From: an uncultured Wenzhouxiangella sp.
GTDB lineage: Bacteria > Pseudomonadota > Gammaproteobacteria > Xanthomonadales > Wenzhouxiangellaceae
Assembly: GCA_937876395.1 (NCBI GenBank)
Contig: CALEIM010000062.1
Coordinates: 1-30,074, forward strand
Direction: 5' to 3'
Length of the DNA stretch: 30,074 nucleotides
How positions within the stretch are numbered: the stretch's first letter is position 1; every line of letters starts with the position of its first letter. A model generated the notes under the pieces. That model did not search any database. It saw only the letters and a list, made by a program, of their open reading frames with translations, and was not told the DNA's origin. Position numbers and translations under genes: made by a program. This document shows positions 7,719 through 15,767 of this stretch, one piece after another.

Positions 7719-9758
7719 ATGAGGCGAGTGTTACTGGTTCTGCTGTTTCTCCTGCCCGCTTTGGGTCTGGCTCAGAGTGACGCCAGCGAAGACGAACGCA
7801 AACTTTTGTCGGCCGAGGTTCTTTGGCAGCTTGAGCGCATTGGTGCGCCGGTGATTTCACCGGACGGTCAGTGGCTGGTTGCGCCGGTCACCAGCTATGA
7901 CGTTGAAACCGACAAGGGTGAAACCCGCCTGTGGCTGTTTTCACCGGACGGCTCGGTCGAGCGTCCACTGACCAGCCAGGGTCAGTCGGCTTCCAGTCCT
8001 GCATTTTCTCCCGACAGTTCGCGTCTGGCTTTCGTTTCCAGCCGCAGCGATGACGAGGCCGGGCAGATTTATGTGTTGCCGATGAGCGGTCCGGGCGAGG
8101 CATCTCGCCTGAGCGAGGTGCCGACCGGCGTCAGCAGCCTCAAATGGGTCGGTGAACACCTGTATTTCATCTCCTCGGTGTGGCCGGATCTCGACTGGGA
8201 GGAAACCAAAGAGCGGTTGAAAGAGGACAAGGACTCCAAAGTATCGGCTCGACAGTGGAACGCCATGCCGTACTCATCCTGGGATCGCTGGCTGGATGAA
8301 GATCGCCAGAACCACGTTTTTCGCCTAAACGCCGACGGTGGTGATGTCGAGGCCCTGACCCTGCCGCTGGGCCGCGAGCTGTCGCGCTCGGGCGCGGGCG
8401 GCTCCAGCTATGACGTGCATCCCGACGAAACCCACCTCGCCTTTGTCAGCGACAGTCACGGCGGCGGGGTGACTTCCGATTACGACCTGTTCCTGGTCGC
8501 GATGGGTGCGGATGAGGCACTCAACCTGACCGCAGACAATCCGGGCGGTGATTCCACGCCGATGTTCAGTCCGGACGGTGATAGCCTGGCCTGGTTGCAG
8601 CAGAGCCTGGTCGGTTTTTATGCCGATACCCGCAACATCATCGTCCACGATCTCGACAGCGGACAGCGGCAGAACATCACCGCCGACTGGGATCGCTCCG
8701 CCGGTGGTCTGGTCTGGGCGCCGGACGCCAGTGGCTTCTACGGCAGCATTGAAGATGCCGGCACCGTGCGGGTGTTTTTCATCGACGCCGAGGGACGCCA
8801 GCCGCGCAGCCTGACTGACGCCACCAGCTTCGGCAACCTGGCCATTGCCAATGACGGCACCCTGGTTGGTACCAACCAGAGCTATGTTCACCCCGATCAA
8901 CTGGTGCGCATTGATACCGACAGCGGCCAGATCACCCGTCTGGATACCTTCAACGACGAATTGCTCGCCGATGTCGACGTGGGTCGCTACGAATCGGTGA
9001 GCTTTACCGGCCACGACGGCGCCGACATCCAGATGTGGGTCAACTATCCGCCCGGCTTCGATGACAGCAAAGAGTACCCGCTGTTTCTGCTCATTCACGG
9101 CGGTCCGCACGGTGCCATCAACGACAGTTTCCACTATCGCTGGAACGCCCAGACCTTTGCCTCCTGGGGCTATGTCACCGCCTGGCACAACTTCCACGGC
9201 TCGTCGGGCTACGGCCAGGACTTCGTTGACTATATCAATCCCGACTGGGTGACCGCGCCCTACAACGACACCATTGCCGCAGCCGAGTGGTTCAGCGACC
9301 AGGACTGGATCGATGAGGAGCGCATGGTCGCCGGCGGCGGCAGCTACGGCGGTTATCTGTCCTCGATTCTGCTCGGCAAAGACCATCCTTTCCAGGCCCT
9401 GATGATCCATGCGCCGGTGTACAACATGTATTCACAGATGGCGGCCGACTTTGCCGTACACGCCGACCGCTTTGGTCACTTCTGGGAGGTGCCGGAGATT
9501 TATCGTCAGATTTCGCCGCACTACTTCGCCGAGGATTTTGCTACCCCGGCGCTGATCATCCACGGCCAGAACGATCTGCGCGTGCCGGTTGGCCAGGCAT
9601 TCGAGCTGTTTCGTACCTTGCAGAGCAAGGGAATTGAATCGCGCCTGATCTACTATCCCGACGAGAATCACTGGATCCTCAAGCCCAACAACTCCTTGTA
9701 CTGGTATGAGGAAGTCCGCAAGTGGTTCGCCGATTTCGCCGAACCGGGCGGACGCTGA
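7719..9758 (+). CDS. S9 family peptidase (prolyl oligopeptidase / DPP-like)
   Basis: This 679-residue secreted serine peptidase should release di- or oligopeptides in the periplasm. A signal peptide (MRRVLLVLLFLLPALGLAQ) is followed by a beta-propeller-like region (about 40-410) with repeated 'SPDG' strands, for example ISPDGQWLVAPV and FSPDSSRLAFVS. The C-terminal alpha/beta hydrolase domain begins near 430, with HGGPHG as oxyanion-side motif. The catalytic triad is complete: Ser542 in GGGSYGGY, Asp619 in HGQNDLRVP and His651 in DENHWI. It resembles the acylaminoacyl-peptidase/DPP5 branch. It appears monocistronic, with a strong hairpin after it. Confidence 0.94.
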   Translation: MRRVLLVLLFLLPALGLAQSDASEDERKLLSAEVLWQLERIGAPVISPDGQWLVAPVTSYDVETDKGETRLWLFSPDGSVERPLTSQGQSASSPAFSPDSSRLAFVSSRSDDEAGQIYVLPMSGPGEASRLSEVPTGVSSLKWVGEHLYFISSVWPDLDWEETKERLKEDKDSKVSARQWNAMPYSSWDRWLDEDRQNHVFRLNADGGDVEALTLPLGRELSRSGAGGSSYDVHPDETHLAFVSDSHGGGVTSDYDLFLVAMGADEALNLTADNPGGDSTPMFSPDGDSLAWLQQSLVGFYADTRNIIVHDLDSGQRQNITADWDRSAGGLVWAPDASGFYGSIEDAGTVRVFFIDAEGRQPRSLTDATSFGNLAIANDGTLVGTNQSYVHPDQLVRIDTDSGQITRLDTFNDELLADVDVGRYESVSFTGHDGADIQMWVNYPPGFDDSKEYPLFLLIHGGPHGAINDSFHYRWNAQTFASWGYVTAWHNFHGSSGYGQDFVDYINPDWVTAPYNDTIAAAEWFSDQDWIDEERMVAGGGSYGGYLSSILLGKDHPFQALMIHAPVYNMYSQMAADFAVHADRFGHFWEVPEIYRQISPHYFAEDFATPALIIHGQNDLRVPVGQAFELFRTLQSKGIESRLIYYPDENHWILKPNNSLYWYEEVRKWFADFAEPGGR

Positions 9759-9781
9759 GCGGGCGCTGGATTGACTTGAAT

Positions 9782-9806
9782 GGACCTGACCGGTTCGGTC
9801 AGGTCC
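9782..9806. other. Perfect 10-bp hairpin between peptidase and SDR genes
   Basis: GGACCTGACC (9782-9791) and GGTCAGGTCC (9797-9806) form a perfect 10-base-pair stem with a five-base loop. It lies 24 bases after the peptidase stop and 22 before the SDR start. No T-tract follows, so it is not a standard terminator. It could stabilise the peptidase mRNA end, attenuate the downstream gene or be an operator, since the stem is also a dyad. Confidence 0.5.
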
Positions 9807-9827
9807 CACCATGACAGGAGGCACACC

Positions 9828-10589
9828 ATGAGCGCATCGTCATTCAACGGTAAAGTCACTCTGGTAACCGGAGCCGGCTCAGGCCTCGGTGAGGCCATCG
9901 CCCGAGCCCTGGCCGATCGGGGCAGCAAAGTGCTGCTGACCGATATCAACCTGGCTGCGGTCGAGCGGGTAGCCGCCGATATTGTCGATTCCGGCGGTGA
10001 GGCGCAGGCCATGCGTCAGGATGCCGCCAGCCCGGAGGACAACGAGCGAGCCGTGGATTTTGCCGTCGAGTCCTGGGGCGCCCTGCACTACGCGGTCAAC
10101 AATGCCGGCATTGGCGGTGCGTCGGCGCCGGCCGGCGAAACCGATCTGGCCGACTGGCAGCGGGTGATCGATATCAACCTCAACGGCGTGCTGTACGGAA
10201 TGCGTTACCAGATCCCGGCCATGCTGGCCGCCGGCGCCGGCGAGAGCGCCATCGTCAACATGGCCTCCATCCACGGTGCGGTGGCCGCCATCGGCAACGG
10301 CGCCTACACCGCCGCCAAGCACGGCGTGGTCGGGTTGACCAAAAATGCCGCCGCTGAATACGGGCCTCAAGGCTTGCGCATCAACTGCGTCGGCCCGGCC
10401 TATATCGACACCCCTTTGCTGGAAAACCTGCCCGACGAGGTCAGGTCAGCGCTGGTCGAGCGCCATCCTCTCGGCCGGCTCGGCCGCGCCGAGGAAGTCG
10501 CGCCGCTGGTCTGCTTCCTGCTGTCCAGGGACGCGTCGTTCATTACCGGCGGTTACTACCTGGTCGACGGCGGTTATACGGCCGTTTGA
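9828..10589 (+). CDS. Short-chain dehydrogenase/reductase
   Basis: The 253-residue protein is a classical SDR. The Rossmann motif TGAGSGLG lies near the N-terminus, NNAG follows at the end of strand 4, and the catalytic residues are Ser147, Tyr160 and Lys164 (AYTAAKHG). The C-terminus (FITGGYYLVDGGYTAV) is typical. Asp after strand 2 (LLTDINLAAV) predicts NAD(H) over NADP(H), by the family rule. The ATG at 9828 follows an ideal AGGAGG (9816-9821). Substrate is unknown; it is distinct from the pathway ketoreductase at 18607. Confidence 0.9.
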   Translation: MSASSFNGKVTLVTGAGSGLGEAIARALADRGSKVLLTDINLAAVERVAADIVDSGGEAQAMRQDAASPEDNERAVDFAVESWGALHYAVNNAGIGGASAPAGETDLADWQRVIDINLNGVLYGMRYQIPAMLAAGAGESAIVNMASIHGAVAAIGNGAYTAAKHGVVGLTKNAAAEYGPQGLRINCVGPAYIDTPLLENLPDEVRSALVERHPLGRLGRAEEVAPLVCFLLSRDASFITGGYYLVDGGYTAV

Positions 10590-10634
10590 GTTATCCGGCC
10601 TACCATGGCGACCGGTTGCTGGCCATTTAAATCG

Positions 10635-10663
10635 GTGTCAGTCAGCGCAATCTGCGGTTCCAG
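10635..10663. repeat. Second copy of the 'ATCTGCGG' intergenic repeat
   Basis: The stretch GTCAGTCAGCGCAATCTGCGG followed by TTCCAGG resembles 5046-5080 (TGTCAATCTGCGAAATCTGCGG followed by CTCCAG). Both sit between genes, here between two convergent genes (10590-10721). The shared string and shared 3' flank suggest a dispersed element rather than chance. No gene is visible in this gap. Confidence 0.4.
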
Positions 10664-10721
10664 GGGTTTGGCGGTCGATGGCTGAAATCAATACGTCATC
10701 AGGTTCGGGATGGAACGAGCT

Positions 10722-11459
10722 TCAGGGTTTCAAGCGACGCTCAAACAGGCGTTTGTACAGCGGCATGCAGCTTTCGGCTACCGCGCGGGCCCGGCCGCTG
10801 AGTTCGGTGGGGGTGTCTGGTGGCGGGCCGAAGCCGGTTGATTGTTCGACCGTTTGATACCAATGCGATGCCCAGACGCCGTCGCTGTCGCGTCGGCCGG
10901 GCGGCCAGCGGAGCATGGCGGCATCGAACGGGATTTTCAGGTGCTCGCATAAAAGCCGTAAATGGGCTTCGGGATTGGCAAGAAATTCGCCGCTGTCGAT
11001 GATCGGTGCCAGGCGGCCCATGCGTTCGACTACGTAGTCGTAGATGGCCTGCTGCTGCGGAATGCCAATGGCATCGGGCGAGAGCTGGTCGTGTTTTTCC
11101 AGGTAGGAGGCCACGACCAGACGCGGATCGCGGATCAGAAAAACGTGGCGGAGACCGGCCAACCAGCCCGAGTCAATCATCTCCGGCATGAGGTGATGGG
11201 TCATGTGCTTTTGATACCAGATAGCCTTGTCACCGGGCACCGGGCCGGTGAGTTGCCCGACCACCGACTGCCAGTCGCAGTCCATCGCTGCCATGATCTC
11301 GGCCCGCATCGGATGACGCGCGCCGCTGGCTTTCAGCCACGCGCCGTAGAGCGGTTCGTCGATAACCGCGCAGTCGGGGCGATTTTCAAACGAGCGCATC
11401 AGCGCCGTGGAAATGTTGCGCGGTCCTGACCACATCGCGATACGCAGCGGTTCAGACAT
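10722..11459 (-). CDS. Sulfotransferase-like protein
   Basis: This 245-residue protein has a P-loop sulfotransferase fold. The phosphosulfate-binding loop appears as WSGPRNISTAL (10-20) and the 3'-phosphate motif as LIRDPRLVVASY (108-119). Enzymes of the fold move sulfate from PAPS to hydroxyl or amine groups; real activity is not proven for this branch. Its start lies inside the end of the class IV aminotransferase gene (8-base overlap, 11452-11459). The pairing matters: as I recall, plant 'branched-chain aminotransferase-like' proteins fuse a domain of this sulfotransferase type to a class IV aminotransferase domain, so the two probably act in one pathway. Substrate unknown. Confidence 0.8.
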   Translation of the reverse strand: MSEPLRIAMWSGPRNISTALMRSFENRPDCAVIDEPLYGAWLKASGARHPMRAEIMAAMDCDWQSVVGQLTGPVPGDKAIWYQKHMTHHLMPEMIDSGWLAGLRHVFLIRDPRLVVASYLEKHDQLSPDAIGIPQQQAIYDYVVERMGRLAPIIDSGEFLANPEAHLRLLCEHLKIPFDAAMLRWPPGRRDSDGVWASHWYQTVEQSTGFGPPPDTPTELSGRARAVAESCMPLYKRLFERRLKP

Positions 11460-12336
11460 TGGCCTGGCTCCTGATCAGTTCAGCGTAGAGCTGCTGCAAA
11501 CGCTCGGTGAGCGGACCGCGCTGCCCTGAGCCGATGCGTCGTCCGTCGACTTCGCTGACCGGGCGGATGCCGGACAGAGTGCCGGTGATGAAGGCCTCGT
11601 CGGCAGCGTAGACGTCGGTCAGGCTAAAGGTTTTTTCCTGACGGGGAATGTCGGCAGTGCGGCACAGCTCAAGGACATGGCCGCGGGTGATTCCGCCCAG
11701 GCAGTAGCGGCCGTCGGAGGTCATGACCACGCCATCGCGCACAATAAAAAAATGGGTTGAGTTGCAGGTCGCCACGAAACCGTCGGGGTCGAGCATCAGG
11801 GCTTCATCGGCACCGGCCACCGACGCCTGAATACAGGCGAGAATGCAGTTGAGCTTGCTGTGGCTGTTCAAGCGCGGGTCCTGGACATCGGGCGCGCTGC
11901 GGCGGATGTGGACGGTAAACAGCCGCTGCGTCTGGCTCAGCCGCTCGGCGCTGACCGGGTGATGGCCGGGAATAATCACCAGAGTCGGCGCACCGCTGGC
12001 CAGGCGCGGGTCCTGATAGGGCGCGCTGCGCCGGCCGCGCGTAAGCATGAGGCGCAAATGGGCGTCGTCAATGAGCGCATTGCCGGCGATGACTTCATCG
12101 ACCGCTTTGACCAGCGCACCGCGTTCCGGCAGATTGCTGATCATCAGCGTTTTGGCGCCCTCCTCCAGGCGCGCCAGATGCGCGTCGAGAAACGCCGGCC
12201 GGCCGCCGACCACCCTGATCCCTTCCCACACGCCGTCGCCGAGCACGAAGCCGGAATCAAACACCGACACCCGGGCTTCATCGTCAGGCAGCAGCGCGCC
12301 GTTGATCCAGATTTTCATTGCAGATTCTTCAGTCAT
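11452..12336 (-). CDS. Class IV PLP-dependent aminotransferase
   Basis: The product (294 residues from the ATG at 12336, 288 from the ATG at 12318) is a fold-type IV aminotransferase related to IlvE, D-amino acid aminotransferase and PabC. The N-terminal MKIWINGALLPDDEARVSVF is typical and favours the 12318 start, but neither has a strong ribosome binding site. The PLP lysine is Lys161 of the longer form, in NSHSKLNCILACI. The block EALMLDPDGFVATCNSTHFF and LGGITRGHVLELC bind cofactor phosphate and substrate. It could act on branched-chain amino acids, D-amino acids or aminodeoxychorismate; its partner is the overlapping sulfotransferase-like gene. Confidence 0.88.
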   Translation of the reverse strand: MTEESAMKIWINGALLPDDEARVSVFDSGFVLGDGVWEGIRVVGGRPAFLDAHLARLEEGAKTLMISNLPERGALVKAVDEVIAGNALIDDAHLRLMLTRGRRSAPYQDPRLASGAPTLVIIPGHHPVSAERLSQTQRLFTVHIRRSAPDVQDPRLNSHSKLNCILACIQASVAGADEALMLDPDGFVATCNSTHFFIVRDGVVMTSDGRYCLGGITRGHVLELCRTADIPRQEKTFSLTDVYAADEAFITGTLSGIRPVSEVDGRRIGSGQRGPLTERLQQLYAELIRSQANV

Positions 12337-12394
12337 GGTGAGTACAGATGATACATTGCCGATTGGAAACTACCCAATTCGGTGAACCTGAACC

Positions 12395-12856
12395 ATGTCA
12401 GCGCTGGAACTCAAGCTGCCGCCGCCGCTGGTTGCGGCACTGTCAGCCGTACTGATGTGGGGCATCTCCTGGTTCAGTGGATCGGTTGAACTGGGCCCGC
12501 TGCTGCGCGGGGTCTTGACGACTGTGCCGCTGATCGCCGGTCTCATTCTGATTGGTAGTGCCGTGCGCGGTCTGAGGCGGGCCCGGACCACGGTCAGCCC
12601 GCTGCATCCGGAAGAAACCCGAAGCATTGTCGACAGCGGCGTATTCGCCTGGAGTCGCAACCCGGTGTATCTGGGCCTGGTGCTGATCGTGCTCGCCTGG
12701 GCAGTATGGCTCCAGGCGCCCTGGGCCGTGCCTGGCGTGGTTTTTTGCTGGGCCTGGCTGACCCGTTTTCAGATCATTCCCGAAGAGCGGGCCTTGAGCC
12801 GTCAGTTTGGTCAGGCTTACCAGGACTACCGTCGCCGGGTGCGGCGCTGGATCTGA
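12395..12856 (+). CDS. PEMT/ICMT-like membrane methyltransferase
   Basis: This 153-residue membrane protein matches the isoprenylcysteine carboxyl methyltransferase / phospholipid methyltransferase superfamily. It has about four hydrophobic segments and the C-terminal SAM-binding features: SRNPVYLG (87-94), then PEE (129-131), FGQAYQDYRRRVRRW (138-152). Such small bacterial members methylate lipids or amines, or are uncharacterised. The start at 12395 is divergent from the aminotransferase, with 58 bases between the starts, and the next gene begins 2 bases after its stop, so the two are probably co-expressed. Confidence 0.85.
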   Translation: MSALELKLPPPLVAALSAVLMWGISWFSGSVELGPLLRGVLTTVPLIAGLILIGSAVRGLRRARTTVSPLHPEETRSIVDSGVFAWSRNPVYLGLVLIVLAWAVWLQAPWAVPGVVFCWAWLTRFQIIPEERALSRQFGQAYQDYRRRVRRWI

Positions 12857-12857
12857 G

Positions 12858-13127
12858 ATGGCAAGCTGGTTCCGGCTTGATCTGGGCGATCCGATGCTGG
12901 TCGAAGCCGAGCTCGAGCGACTGTGCGAGCAGGCGCAGGTCCGCTGGGAAAGCGACGGCAGCCCGTCTGGTTGGGCGGTCTACTCGCGCCTGGAATCCGG
13001 TGGCCTGCACTGCCGCTTGCAGCTCTATTTCACTCCGGCGGCGGGAGAGTTTGCCCGCAACCTTGGTGCCCGATCCTGTGCGCCGCCACACAGCACGGAT
13101 CTTCAGCGCTGCGCCGGCGTTGACTGA
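12858..13127 (+). CDS. Small conserved-looking protein of unknown function
   Basis: The 89-residue product starts MASWFRLDLGDPMLVEAELE and has no signal peptide or membrane segment. A negatively charged N-terminal helix is followed by alternating strands (WAVYSRLESGGLHCRLQLYF) and a Cys-containing tail. I do not recognise the family. The ATG at 12858 is one base after the methyltransferase stop codon, and the frame extends upstream only into that gene, so this start is the sensible one. Its place suggests co-translation with the membrane methyltransferase. Confidence 0.6.
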   Translation: MASWFRLDLGDPMLVEAELERLCEQAQVRWESDGSPSGWAVYSRLESGGLHCRLQLYFTPAAGEFARNLGARSCAPPHSTDLQRCAGVD

Positions 13128-13147
13128 AAGCTGGTCAGGCTGTGCCT

Positions 13148-13648
13148 TCAGTCCAGGCGGGCGCCAGAGAAATAGCGGACCCGACGAACCTGGCCGATCG
13201 GCCCTGAGCCGACGAAGGCCATCTGCGAGCGCGGCCAAACCGCTTCGTTGCGCGCGCGGTTGATCAGCGGGTTTTCGATTTCCATATACAGGCCGCAGGC
13301 CTGAGTGTCGCTGCCGTCCAGATAGCGCGCTTCCAGCCATTCGAATGCGGCCAGCAGCAGACCAAGGCCCAGCTCGCGCTGCCGATAGCCGGCGACGACG
13401 AAGGTGCGGTAGGCCCACAGCGGAACCCGCATCTGTTCCGGCGTGTGCAGATGAATGGTGTTGACCCCGATCACCGCGCCGTTGTTGCTGACCGCAGCCA
13501 TCAGCAGTTCGGTCTTGCGCGCTGCAATGGCTTCCGGCCCGAGCTTCGCCTGTTCGCGCCACATCCGCTCGACCGCTTCGATCTGCTCGGGGTCGGCGCC
13601 CGCGCGCAGATTGACCAGGCGCCAGTCGGCTGATGAATCAAGGCTCAT
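13148..13648 (-). CDS. GNAT-like protein, paralogue A
   Basis: This 166-residue protein looks like a GNAT-fold acyltransferase. The stretch TFVVAGYRQRELGLGLLLAA matches GNAT motif A, where 'R...GLG' binds the pyrophosphate of acetyl-CoA. The C-terminus reads NEAVWPRSQMAF then RRVRYFSGARLD. The ATG at 13648 overlaps the stop of the upstream gene (ATGA, 13645-13648), so it is chosen over an in-frame start 34 codons earlier. The upstream gene's product has the same C-terminal pattern, which points to tandem duplication. Substrate unknown; both follow a lipoprotein phosphodiesterase. Confidence 0.7.
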   Translation of the reverse strand: MSLDSSADWRLVNLRAGADPEQIEAVERMWREQAKLGPEAIAARKTELLMAAVSNNGAVIGVNTIHLHTPEQMRVPLWAYRTFVVAGYRQRELGLGLLLAAFEWLEARYLDGSDTQACGLYMEIENPLINRARNEAVWPRSQMAFVGSGPIGQVRRVRYFSGARLD

Positions 13649-14157
13649 GCGGGTGCCACCGGTGCCAGGCGGGCATTTTTGAAGTAGCGTACCCGCACCG
13701 GCAAACCGCGCTCGCCATAGCCGGCGTGCAGCAGTCCGGTTTCGGGCCACACGGCTTCGGGATGTGCGCCGGCCACCGCCGGGTTGGTGACCGGAACCAG
13801 CAGGCCAATGCAGTCACTGTATTGATTGATTTTGCCCGGATCGAAGACCTGATCCACGGCCGCGCCGAGCAGCGTCATCCAGTTTTCGGCTGTATCGGCG
13901 TCGCCTGCCAGCAGGCAGCGGTAAACCAGCAGGCGCTGCGATCCGAGTGCGGCAATTGGCGCCGGAATGGCCGCGCAACTGGCGATGATTTCGCCGTTCA
14001 CGTCACGCCCGATGGCCACCACCCGTTTCAGGCGCTGATTGGCCTGGCCGCGATCCAGATCGCCGAAGACCTTGAGCCAGTATGCGTAGATCGCGTCGCC
14101 CAGTTCGGCATCAACCGGCTGTTCCAGCGCCTCGCAGTGCACCAGCGAGCGGCTCAT
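13645..14157 (-). CDS. GNAT-like protein, paralogue B (acyl-CoA motif eroded)
   Basis: The 170-residue product (MSRSLVHCEALEQPVDAELG onwards) aligns by eye with its downstream neighbour: YRCLLAG against YRTFVVAG, PEAVWPETGLLHAG against NEAVWPRSQMAFVG, and VRVRYFKNARL against RRVRYFSGARL. The 'R...GLG' acetyl-CoA loop of the neighbour is replaced here by GDADTAENWM, so this copy may not bind acyl-CoA the same way. The start at 14157 overlaps the phosphodiesterase stop (ATGA, 14154-14157) and is preferred over a start nine codons upstream. Function unknown; the two may form a heterodimer. Confidence 0.65.
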   Translation of the reverse strand: MSRSLVHCEALEQPVDAELGDAIYAYWLKVFGDLDRGQANQRLKRVVAIGRDVNGEIIASCAAIPAPIAALGSQRLLVYRCLLAGDADTAENWMTLLGAAVDQVFDPGKINQYSDCIGLLVPVTNPAVAGAHPEAVWPETGLLHAGYGERGLPVRVRYFKNARLAPVAPA

Positions 14158-15626
14158 GCCTGGCCTCCGGGCAGGCGATGGCATTGGCCGAGATCGCGGC
14201 CATCCACTTGCGCCCCGGCCAGCTCGCCGTCGATGTGAAAGCTCAGGTCAATTTCGGCAAAGCGGTGCTCGTCGATCCGGTCCAGCACGTGTATGAATGG
14301 GCCGATGTGCAGGGCCATATGGCGTGGGCCGATGCGCGCTTCGACAATCTGTGCGTCACACTCAAAGCGGATCTGGCGATAGTCCGGCGGCGCGCCGTCA
14401 CCCAGATAAGGCAAAAACGGCTCAAGCCGACCCTCGTGGTCGGCCGGTTGCAGGTCAAGCAGATGAGCCATCAGCGGGTAAAGATCCACGCTGCGCAGCG
14501 CCGGGGCGCGCGCACCGGGGATGAAGTCGGGGCCGCGGGCGATGAACAGGCCGTGCATTTCGGCCAGGGCCGGATCCCAGCCGTGCATGCCCTTGGGCGG
14601 ATTGGGATTGGCCATGTACGGCCGGCTGGAAATCAGCCAGCCCGGATCGGCCTCGATGAGCACATCGGGCACCCGATAGTGGCTGCCGAATCGGTAACGG
14701 GCTGGAATGTCGTCGCGAACCCAGGCGCGCAGATGAGGGACGTCCTCAACGGTGGCAACAATCTCGTCTGGCGCCATGTTTTCAGCCCAGATCTGGGCGG
14801 CCGGACCCCAGTCGGACACCCGCACCCGGGAAAGGTCCAGGTAGCGATCCAGGGCAATGGCGCGCTCGGGGCTGACAGCCGACATGCCGTGATCAGAGAC
14901 GAGGATGATGTTGATCTGATCGAGCTGGCCGCGGGCTTCCAGGGCTGCAAACAGGTCACCCAGACGCTGGTCGATTTCGGCCGCCGCATTCAGCGCTCGG
15001 AACGAGGCCGGCCCATCGCTGTGCCCGCGCGAATCCACCCGGCTGAAATAGACGGTCAGAAAATCGGGCCGCTGGTCCAGCGGCAGATCCAGCCAGGCCA
15101 GCACCTGCTCGATACGCTCTTCATGCGCCACCCGGCCGTCGTAGGGCTTGAAATGGCTGGCTCGGTGGCGCTGGATGATCGCTTCGGAGCCGGGCCAGAA
15201 ATAGGTCGCCGCTGTCAGGCCCTGTTTTTCCGCGGTGATCCAGATCGGTTCGCCGCCCTGGTACCAGAAGCCGTCGTTGACGGCTTGGCGATCGCCCAGC
15301 GAAAAGCGCGCTTTGCGGCGCGGATCCCACATGTTGTTGGCGACCACGCCGTGCGTGCCGGGATAGCGCCCGGTCACCAGGGTGTAGTGAGTGGCAAAAG
15401 TCTTGGTCGGAAAGGCCTGCTGCAGACTGTCGGCGCGCAAGCCCTCACGCGCCATCCGCGCGATCGTCGGCCCTTCGAACTGGCCGATATAGTCGTGGCG
15501 AAAACCGTCGATCGAGATCAGCAAAAGCGGTGTCGGGCGTGCATCGGGCGCGTCGGGCCCGATGGCTTGGCAGGCCGTCAGCAGCAGGGTAGCGCAGACC
15601 AGCACTAAACGCGAAAATGGGGACAT
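14154..15626 (-). CDS. Lipoprotein nucleotide pyrophosphatase/phosphodiesterase
   Basis: The 490-residue protein belongs to the type I phosphodiesterase/nucleotide pyrophosphatase branch of the alkaline phosphatase superfamily. A lipobox (LLLTAC, Cys19) predicts a lipid-anchored envelope protein. Metal and nucleophile motifs are visible: ISIDGFRHDY with Asp40, PTKTFATHYTLVTGRYPG with nucleophile Thr76, DSRGHSDGP, and VSDHGMS. These two-zinc enzymes cleave phosphodiesters such as nucleotides or lipid head groups. The ATG at 15626 is used; six bases upstream is a TTG. It heads a three-gene operon with the two GNAT-like paralogues, each junction overlapping by four bases. Confidence 0.92.
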   Translation of the reverse strand: MSPFSRLVLVCATLLLTACQAIGPDAPDARPTPLLLISIDGFRHDYIGQFEGPTIARMAREGLRADSLQQAFPTKTFATHYTLVTGRYPGTHGVVANNMWDPRRKARFSLGDRQAVNDGFWYQGGEPIWITAEKQGLTAATYFWPGSEAIIQRHRASHFKPYDGRVAHEERIEQVLAWLDLPLDQRPDFLTVYFSRVDSRGHSDGPASFRALNAAAEIDQRLGDLFAALEARGQLDQINIILVSDHGMSAVSPERAIALDRYLDLSRVRVSDWGPAAQIWAENMAPDEIVATVEDVPHLRAWVRDDIPARYRFGSHYRVPDVLIEADPGWLISSRPYMANPNPPKGMHGWDPALAEMHGLFIARGPDFIPGARAPALRSVDLYPLMAHLLDLQPADHEGRLEPFLPYLGDGAPPDYRQIRFECDAQIVEARIGPRHMALHIGPFIHVLDRIDEHRFAEIDLSFHIDGELAGAQVDGRDLGQCHRLPGGQA

Positions 15627-15656
15627 GGCCAAAGTCGATGAGCGGACAACGGTCGT

Positions 15657-15665
15657 ATTCTAGCA
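15657..15665 (-). promoter_or_regulatory. Extended -10 promoter of the phosphodiesterase operon
   Basis: On the minus strand TGCTAGAAT gives an extended -10 (TGn followed by TAGAAT, 5 of 6 to consensus), placing transcription start near 15650, about 24 bases before the ATG at 15626. No strong -35 is seen, which an extended -10 can tolerate. Confidence 0.4.
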
Positions 15666-15767
15666 AGTGGGAGTGAATTAGCCATGACGTGGCGCGTTTG
15701 AGGGTGCAATTCCGTATTGATGAACAGCCTTCTTTACCAATTGAACTCTTAAGAGGAAACCATCTCC

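Noticed and set aside
8325..9410. Minus-strand open frame (361 codons) opposite the S9 peptidase
   Set aside because: Lies over the peptidase's propeller and catalytic domain; Val/Gly-rich translation typical of a shadow frame.
14082..15608. Long plus-strand open frame (508 codons) opposite the phosphodiesterase
   Set aside because: Entirely antisense to a gene with lipobox and catalytic motifs; no recognisable fold.
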